NCBI GenBank assembly: GCA_904419835.1
Contig: CAJFTA010000074.1
Span: 1-9,240, forward strand
Source: an uncultured Pseudoflavonifractor sp.
GTDB taxonomy: Bacteria > Bacillota > Clostridia > Oscillospirales > Oscillospiraceae
Reading direction: 5' to 3'
Length of the DNA: 9,240 nucleotides
Shown here: positions 5,644-9,240 of the stretch, one piece after another
Layout of the letters: each line of letters starts with the position of its first letter
Numbering within the stretch: position 1 is the first letter of the stretch
The notes under the pieces: model-generated
Told to the model about the DNA's origin: nothing
Database searches by the model: none
Seen by the model: only the letters and a program-made list of their open reading frames with translations
Translations under genes and position numbers: made by a program

Positions 5644-6831
5644 TTATGATTGCAGGTTGCTCCGGTCGGACAGCCAGCTGGGCAGGGAGCGCATTTTGAT
5701 GCTGGAGACCAGGCCCATGGCGGCGTACATGGTGACGATAGAGGAGCCTCCGTAGCTGATAAAGGGGAGGGTCAGACCCACCACGGGGAAGATATACAGG
5801 CACATGCCCACGTTGACCGCCACCTGGGCCAGCAGCATACCGGCAAAGCCCATGGCAATAAGGGCGGACTGGAGGCTGCGGGCCCGTTTTGCCACCCAGA
5901 TGCACCGGAGAATGATGAGGGACAGGAGCAGCAGCAGGAGCACGCAGCCAACCAGGCCGAACTCCTCGCCGCAGACGGCGAAAATCTCGTCGGTCTCACG
6001 GGCAGGGAGGGAGGACTTGGATTGGCTCTGGGTCTGGGGGCCGTTGAGGTATCCCATGCCAGTAAGCCCGCCGCTGCCGATGGCCATAATGCTGCGGGTC
6101 TGCTGCCAGCCGGTGCCCTGGGTCTGCTCGTACAGGGTCTCCTCGTTGCCGGTCAGGTGGTCGATGACCACGGTAAAGCGCTGGAAGCGGTAGTCGTCGC
6201 TGACGTGGGGCCAGATGAGCACCACCGCCGCAACACACACCACAATGGCCAGCACAAACCACCGCTTCTTCACGCCGCCCGCCCAGGCCACCACCACAAA
6301 GATAAACAGGTAGGTGAGCACCATGCCGAAGTCGCCGGAGGAAACTGCAATCAGGCCCGACATCACCAGGGTGTGCCCGGCGATCTGAAAGACGGACGTG
6401 GGCCGGGACAGGCCCCGCTCCCGGAGCTTGACGCACTGCCAGGCCAGCAGGAGCACAAAGGAGAGCTTGACAATCTCGGCCGGCTGAATGTTGAAGGGAA
6501 CGCCGGGGATATGAATCCAACTCCGGTTTCCGTTGACCTCCACGCCCAGAGGGGTGCGGGTGAGGAGGACGAACACGGCGTTGAAGGCGAGAAGGAATTT
6601 CCAGGATTTTTCTGTTATCAGCTCCACATCCACAGAGGAGATAAAGATATACACCGCAATCCCCAGCACAATGGCCACGGATTGGATGATCATGTTCCGG
6701 TAGCCGCCGATATACCGGGTGGCGCTGTAAATCAGCACCAGTCCGTAGCCGGAGGCGGCGATGCAAAGGGTGAGCAGCAGAAGATCTCCCTTTCGGAAGA
6801 ACTCACGCAGGGAGTCGGTAAGCCAGGACAA
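5644..6831 (-). CDS. rodA: RodA/FtsW/SpoVE-family peptidoglycan glycosyltransferase (SEDS)
   Basis: This 395-residue multi-pass membrane protein is predicted to polymerise lipid II into glycan strands with a partner class B penicillin-binding protein, which is not in the window. It has about ten hydrophobic segments, the first at about 16-36. SEDS signatures are GNRSWI at 101-106, QPAEIVKLS at 116-124, and GLTLPFISYGGSS at 352-364. Asp281 in ARETDEIFA lies in the large extracellular loop at the position of the catalytic Asp of RodA. The start is TTG (6829-6831), supported by SD AGGAGG at 6839-6844, 7 bases upstream. RodA is favoured because the gene is not in a division cluster, but FtsW and sporulation SpoVE are close relatives and are not excluded. 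Confidence 0.9.
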   Translation of the reverse strand: MSWLTDSLREFFRKGDLLLLTLCIAASGYGLVLIYSATRYIGGYRNMIIQSVAIVLGIAVYIFISSVDVELITEKSWKFLLAFNAVFVLLTRTPLGVEVNGNRSWIHIPGVPFNIQPAEIVKLSFVLLLAWQCVKLRERGLSRPTSVFQIAGHTLVMSGLIAVSSGDFGMVLTYLFIFVVVAWAGGVKKRWFVLAIVVCVAAVVLIWPHVSDDYRFQRFTVVIDHLTGNEETLYEQTQGTGWQQTRSIMAIGSGGLTGMGYLNGPQTQSQSKSSLPARETDEIFAVCGEEFGLVGCVLLLLLLSLIILRCIWVAKRARSLQSALIAMGFAGMLLAQVAVNVGMCLYIFPVVGLTLPFISYGGSSIVTMYAAMGLVSSIKMRSLPSWLSDRSNLQS

Positions 6832-6891
6832 GAGGGGGCCTCCTTTCGGGCGAATGGGATAGCATCCAGCGCATCAAAAAACGCATTTTTG

Positions 6892-6930
6892 CAGGCGGCC
6901 AAAAGGTCCCCGGACTTTTTTGACCGCCTG
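6892..6930. repeat. Imperfect hairpin in the leader of the SEDS gene
   Basis: CAGGCGG (6892-6898) pairs with CCGCCTG (6924-6930). An inner GTCC (6906-6909) pairs with GGAC (6912-6915), with unequal A4/T6 tracts between. On the minus strand the 5' arm reads GGCGGTCAAAAAAGTCC, close to the palindrome at 2594-2634. It lies between the predicted promoter and start codon and is followed by GCGTTTTTTG on the same strand. It could act as a leader attenuator or be a copy of a dispersed repeat. Confidence 0.55.
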
Positions 6931-6941
6931 AGAACCAACCT

Positions 6942-6970
6942 ATTCTACCATCTTTTTTAAAAAGCGTAAA
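6942..6970 (-). promoter_or_regulatory. Promoter of the SEDS gene
   Basis: Minus-strand -35 TTTACG (plus 6965-6970) and -10 TAGAAT (plus 6942-6947) are 17 bp apart. The start near 6935 would give a leader of about 100 nt that includes the hairpin at 6892-6930. Confidence 0.6.
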
Positions 6971-6976
6971 CAAGTT

Positions 6977-7005
6977 TTGCGCACTGTTCACACATATGTT
7001 ATAAT
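6977..7005 (+). promoter_or_regulatory. Promoter of tsaE-tsaB
   Basis: TTGCGC at 6977-6982 and consensus TATAAT at 7000-7005 are 17 bp apart. The -10 is preceded by TG at 6997-6998 (TGTTATAAT), an extended -10 that would compensate for the weak -35. It is back to back with the SEDS promoter, their -35 boxes 6 bp apart. Confidence 0.75.
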
Positions 7006-7024
7006 GACCCACAGAAGCAAGGCT

Positions 7025-7052
7025 GCCGGAGAGGCTGAGAAGCCGCTCCGGC
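7025..7052 (+). promoter_or_regulatory. Hairpin in the tsaE leader
   Basis: GCCGGAG (7025-7031) pairs with CTCCGGC (7046-7052). After a single A/G mismatch, GGCT (7033-7036) pairs with AGCC (7041-7044) around a GAGA tetraloop. The hairpin ends 8 bases before the SD GAGGTG (7061-7066). It resembles a stable mRNA leader structure, not a terminator, as no T-run follows. Confidence 0.55.
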
Positions 7053-7070
7053 GGGAATCCGAGGTGTGAT

Positions 7071-7499
7071 ATGGAATATGTTTCAAATTCCCCGGCGGAG
7101 ACCGAGGCCCTGGGAGCGGCCCTGGCGGGCAGGCTGAAGCCGGGGGCGGTGGTGGCCTTCAGCGGGGACCTGGGAGCGGGCAAGACCGCCTTTGTCCGGG
7201 GGATGGCCCGGGGCCTGGGCATCCCTGAGCGGGTGACCAGCCCCACCTTCACCATTGTCAACGAGTACGAGGGGGGCCGCCTTCCCCTCTTCCACTTTGA
7301 CATGTACCGTCTGAGCAGCTCTGACGAGCTGTTCGACATCGGCTGGGAGGACTATCTGGTCCGGGGGGGCGTGTGCGCCGTGGAGTGGAGCGAGAACGTC
7401 TCCGACGCCCTGGAGGGGGACTGCATCCGGGTGGACATCCGCCGGGGCGCCCACGACAATCAGCGGCTGATTCGCATTGAAGGAGGGGACGCGGCGTGA
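7071..7499 (+). CDS. tsaE: tRNA threonylcarbamoyladenosine biosynthesis ATPase TsaE
   Basis: This small cytoplasmic P-loop ATPase (142 residues, normal length) supports the TsaB-TsaD complex that makes the universal t6A37 modification of ANN-decoding tRNAs. GDLGAGKT at 32-39 is the Walker A motif. SPTFTIVNEY at 57-66, HFDMYRL at 75-81 (Asp77 metal site), ELFDIGWEDY at 86-95 and VEWSE at 104-108 are the other family motifs, in the expected order. The ATG at 7071 has SD GAGGTG at 7061-7066. Its stop overlaps the tsaB start by 4 nt, so the two are translationally coupled. Identification is firm. Confidence 0.96.
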   Translation: MEYVSNSPAETEALGAALAGRLKPGAVVAFSGDLGAGKTAFVRGMARGLGIPERVTSPTFTIVNEYEGGRLPLFHFDMYRLSSSDELFDIGWEDYLVRGGVCAVEWSENVSDALEGDCIRVDIRRGAHDNQRLIRIEGGDAA

Positions 7500-8233
7500 A
7501 GATACTGGCGCTGGAGACCTCGGCGGTGGCCTGCTCGGTGGCCCTGTGCGAGGACGAGAAGCTGCTGGCCCAGTCCTTCCAGAACAACGGACTGACCCAC
7601 AGCGTCACCCTGATGCCCATGTGCCAGGCCATGCTGGCCGGGTGCGGCGTGAAGCTGGAGGATGTGGACGTGGTGGCTGTGGCGGCGGGGCCCGGGTCCT
7701 TCACCGGCCTGCGCATCGGCGTGGCGGCGGCCAAGGGCCTGGCCTGGCCGGGTGACAAGCCCTGCGCCGGGGTGTCCACCCTGGAGGCCATGGCCTGGAC
7801 GGTGGCCCACATGGAGGGCGCGGAGATCTGCGCCGTCATGGACGCCCGCCGGAACCAGGTGTACAACGCCCGCTTCGCCGCCGTGGACGGCGTGCCGGTG
7901 CGCCTCACCCCGGACCGGGCCATCAGCCTGGCAGAGCTGGGGGAGGAGCTGAAAAACAGCGGGAAGCCGCAAATAATAGTTGGAGACGGCGCCTGGTTAT
8001 GCTATAATAATTTGAACGGGTGTGGGCCGGAGCTCCGTATGGCGCCGCCCCATCTGCGGCTTCAGACGGCGTGGGGCGTGGCCCGGGCCGCCCTGGAGCA
8101 GGCCCGGGCGGGCGCGCTGACCACGGCCCGGGATCTGGCGCCCGATTATCACCGCCTCTCTCAGGCGGAGCGGGAGCGGCTGGAACGGGAACATACGCAG
8201 GGGCGCGGGGAGACAGCCGCGCCCACGAAATAA
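7496..8233 (+). CDS. tsaB: tRNA threonylcarbamoyladenosine biosynthesis protein TsaB
   Basis: This non-catalytic ASKHA-fold scaffold pairs with TsaD in t6A37 synthesis. The N-terminus ILALETSA at 3-10, GPGSFTGLRIG at 65-75 and MDARRNQVY at 115-123 are TsaB signatures. The C-terminal PDYHRLSQAERERLE matches the conserved end of the family; the 245 residues include about 20 extra hydrophilic ones. The start is GTG at 7496-7498 within GTGA, overlapping the tsaE stop, with SD AAGGAGG (7480-7486) 9 bases upstream. The often linked rimI and tsaD do not follow here; upp does. Codons around 7971-8020 turn abruptly AT-rich (ATA ATA GTT, TTA TGC TAT AAT AAT TTG), unlike the rest of the gene, and coincide with a promoter-like site. 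Confidence 0.95.
   Translation: MKILALETSAVACSVALCEDEKLLAQSFQNNGLTHSVTLMPMCQAMLAGCGVKLEDVDVVAVAAGPGSFTGLRIGVAAAKGLAWPGDKPCAGVSTLEAMAWTVAHMEGAEICAVMDARRNQVYNARFAAVDGVPVRLTPDRAISLAELGEELKNSGKPQIIVGDGAWLCYNNLNGCGPELRMAPPHLRLQTAWGVARAALEQARAGALTTARDLAPDYHRLSQAERERLEREHTQGRGETAAPTK
7980..8008 (+). promoter_or_regulatory. Promoter-like site inside tsaB, upstream of upp
   Basis: TTGGAG at 7980-7985 and consensus TATAAT at 8003-8008 are exactly 17 bp apart, with TGC before the -10 (TGCTATAAT, extended -10). It sits in an AT-rich patch of rare codons inside a GC-rich gene, about 250 bp upstream of upp. It could transcribe upp independently of tsaE-tsaB. Confidence 0.5.
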
Positions 8234-8255
8234 ACAGACAAAGGGGACGTTGACG

Positions 8256-8894
8256 ATGGAAAAGATGGACAAGGTACATGTGCTGGACCACCCTCTTCTG
8301 CAGCATAAGCTGAGCATTCTGCGCGACGAGCGCACCGGCGTGAAGGACTTCCGTGAAGTGGTGTCTGAGATCGCCACCCTGATGTGCTATGAGGCCACCC
8401 GGGACCTGCCGCTGGAGGAGGTGGAGATCAAGACCCCCGTGTCCACCGGCAAGTTCAAGGTGCTCTCCGGCAAGAAGCTGGCCATTGTGCCTGTGCTCCG
8501 GGCCGGCCTGGGCATGGTGGACGGTATTCTCACCCTGATCCCCTCCGCCAAGGTGGGCCACATCGGCCTGTACCGGGACCCCCAGACCCTGGAGCCTGTG
8601 GAGTACTACTGCAAGATGCCCAACGACATCTCCGAGCGGGACGTCATCATTCTGGACCCCATGCTGGCCACCGGCGGATCCGCCTCCGCCGCCATCCAGT
8701 TTATCAAGAACTACGGCGTCAAGCACATCAAGCTGATGAACATCATCGCCGCGCCCGAGGGCATCGAGCGGGTGCACAAGGACCATCCCGACGTGGACAT
8801 CTACTGCGCCGCCGTGGACGAGAAGCTCAATGACCACGGCTATATCGTCCCCGGCCTGGGCGACGCCGGCGACCGTATCTTCGGCACGAAGTAA
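8256..8894 (+). CDS. upp: Uracil phosphoribosyltransferase
   Basis: This cytoplasmic pyrimidine-salvage enzyme converts uracil and PRPP to UMP and pyrophosphate. It is 212 residues long against about 209 in the family. VPVLRAGLGM at 78-87 and YRDP at 106-109 supply the PRPP-contacting arginines. LDPMLATGGSA at 133-143 is the PRPP loop, and GYIVPGLGDAGDRIFGT at 195-211 is the uracil-binding C-terminus. I chose ATG 8256, because AGGGG (8242-8246) is 9 bases upstream; the in-frame TTG at 8250 would leave 3 bases, and ATG 8265 (MDKVHVLDHPLL) is an alternative. It lies 22 bases after tsaB and may be co-transcribed or use the promoter inside tsaB. The last 34 bases, including the stop, recur at 9039-9072. 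Confidence 0.96.
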   Translation: MEKMDKVHVLDHPLLQHKLSILRDERTGVKDFREVVSEIATLMCYEATRDLPLEEVEIKTPVSTGKFKVLSGKKLAIVPVLRAGLGMVDGILTLIPSAKVGHIGLYRDPQTLEPVEYYCKMPNDISERDVIILDPMLATGGSASAAIQFIKNYGVKHIKLMNIIAAPEGIERVHKDHPDVDIYCAAVDEKLNDHGYIVPGLGDAGDRIFGTK

Positions 8895-8895
8895 G
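8862..8895 (+). repeat. Direct repeat, copy 1: 3' end of upp
   Basis: The final codons of upp from GACGCCGGCGACC through the TAA plus one G match 9039-9072 at 33 of 34 positions. The only difference is G8888 versus C9065, a silent ACG/ACC change. Confidence 0.9.
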
Positions 8896-9038
8896 TTTTC
8901 CTTCGGCGTCGCCCGGCACCGCGCCTTTTGGCGCGTCCAAGGGTTTTGCCACAGGCAAAACTCTTGCCGCAGGGGCAATTCATTTGCCCCGAGGATGTTA
9001 AGATTGGTGTCCCCGGCCGGCATCAGCCGGCTGGGGCT
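8896..9038. repeat. Hairpin-rich non-coding segment between the two upp 3' ends
   Basis: I find no gene in these 143 bases. They contain consecutive inverted repeats: 8920-8925 with 8930-8935 (CGCGCC, loop TTTT), 8941-8950 with 8954-8963 (GGGTTTTGCC, one G-T pair, loop ACA), and 8972-8978 with 8984-8990 (GGGGCAA, loop TTCAT). A GGCATCAGCCGG-type short repeat lies near 9019-9030. The first hairpin could weakly terminate upp, though only GTCCAAGGGTTTT follows. The arrangement resembles a REP-like intergenic element. Confidence 0.6.
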
Positions 9039-9071
9039 GACGCCGGCGACCGTATCTTCGGCACCAAGTAA
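9013..9071 (+). pseudogene. Duplicated 3' end of upp (remnant)
   Basis: Read in one frame, this encodes VPGRHQPAGADAGDRIFGTK and then TAA at 9069-9071, against VPGLGDAGDRIFGTK in upp. The upp C-terminus is therefore repeated, with extra bases after GTCCCCGGCC that add five residues. There is no start codon or ribosome binding site giving a sensible protein, so it is a fragment. Bases 9039-9072 are copy 2 of the 34-bp direct repeat. Confidence 0.75.
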
Positions 9072-9110
9072 GCGCCTATACAGCTTCACAGCGATACAGA
9101 GACATCATAC

Positions 9111-9143
9111 AGAGGCCCTCCGGCGTTTGGCCGGAGGGCCTCT
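9111..9143 (+). terminator. Hairpin downstream of the upp repeat, probable terminator
   Basis: AGAGGCCCTCCGGC (9111-9124) pairs perfectly with 9130-9143 across the loop GTTTG. No T-run follows (CAGCGTGTCG), as with the palindrome at 116-149. Before the insertion between the upp copies this would have been the first strong hairpin after the gene. Confidence 0.6.
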
Positions 9144-9160
9144 CAGCGTGTCGAAAAACC

Positions 9161-9237
9161 TCCCCGAAGAGGAAGCCTCGCAGAGTTCCGTCATCCGCAG
9201 ATGACGGAATCAAATGAAAATCCGTCATTTTCGGGGA
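9161..9237. repeat. Nested inverted repeats at the window end
   Basis: TTCCGTCATC (9186-9195) pairs with GATGACGGAA (9200-9209) across CGCA. A further CCGTCAT occurs at 9222-9228. An outer pair, TCCCCGAA (9161-9168) with TTCGGGGA (9230-9237), encloses both. I see no gene in 9145-9240. It may be another intergenic repeat or the end of a convergent gene's terminator region beyond the window. Confidence 0.5.
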
Positions 9238-9240
9238 CAT

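Noticed and set aside
5650..6960. Long open frame (436 codons) on the plus strand opposite the SEDS gene
   Set aside because: Antisense shadow of a clear membrane protein gene. It starts within the terminator-proximal end, has no ribosome binding site, and shows His/Gly/Asp-rich composition typical of such shadows.
7033..7041. GGCTGAGAA resembling the CTGAGA box of a TPP riboswitch
   Set aside because: The other conserved TPP element (ACCUGAUCUGG-like) is absent, and the downstream gene is tsaE. The bases are simply the loop of a local hairpin.
7923..9089. Minus-strand open frame of 388 codons opposite tsaB/upp
   Set aside because: It crosses two identified plus-strand genes and the intergenic repeat, and has no family motif.
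8830..9204. Open frame of 124 codons covering the upp 3' end and downstream repeats
   Set aside because: It overlaps upp out of frame and runs through palindromic DNA; there is no ribosome binding site or domain.
8896..9240. CRISPR-like array of repeated palindromes
   Set aside because: The hairpins differ in sequence and spacing, with no regular repeat-spacer pattern and no cas genes.

Overview
The window looks like a chromosomal segment from a high-GC member of the Clostridia, most likely an Oscillospiraceae-type gut anaerobe (Flavonifractor/Lawsonibacter-like). This is inferred from GC-rich coding DNA combined with strong AGGAGG ribosome binding sites, sigma-A-like AT-rich promoters, frequent GTG/TTG starts, type III pantothenate kinase, an ECF-type vitamin transporter subunit and an SLH-domain surface protein. 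No single marker fixes the genus.

Layout. Positions 1-98 hold the 3' end of a glutamate synthase small-subunit-like gene, followed by a perfect 34-bp palindrome. Positions 266-895 hold an iron-sulfur flavoprotein gene interrupted by an in-frame TGA at 785-787; the reading frame continues with plausible protein for 35 more codons. It converges on a secreted SLH-domain protein (minus strand, 958-2277) across a shared hairpin terminator. A 413-bp non-coding stretch (2278-2690) is packed with hairpins flanked by two identical 35-bp copies of a terminator stem. Next is a coenzyme A locus: an ECF S component (probable pantothenate transporter) and coaX on the minus strand, divergent from coaBC on the plus strand. 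The 240-bp divergent region has two good promoters whose -35 boxes both lie in the same 10-bp direct repeat. coaBC converges on a RodA/FtsW-type SEDS gene (minus strand) across a strong bidirectional terminator. The SEDS gene diverges from tsaE-tsaB, which overlap by 4 nt, and upp follows on the same strand. The last 346 bp (8895-9240) are non-coding and hairpin-rich, and contain a second copy of the 3' end of upp.

How the genes work together. PanT (uptake), CoaX (pantothenate phosphorylation) and CoaBC (4'-phosphopantetheine formation) cover most of the pantothenate-to-CoA route and may share control at the divergent promoter region. TsaE and TsaB belong to the tRNA t6A37 modification machinery; TsaD is not in the window. 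Upp salvages uracil, and a promoter-like site inside tsaB may give it separate transcription. The SEDS protein polymerises peptidoglycan glycan strands.

I see no phage, IS transposase, CRISPR array, toxin-antitoxin pair or obvious defence system. The genes are mostly housekeeping. The unusual material is in the intergenic DNA: two hairpin-rich segments each bracketed by direct repeats of about 35 bp, a recurrent hairpin motif, possible leader-RNA structures, and the interrupted flavoprotein gene.
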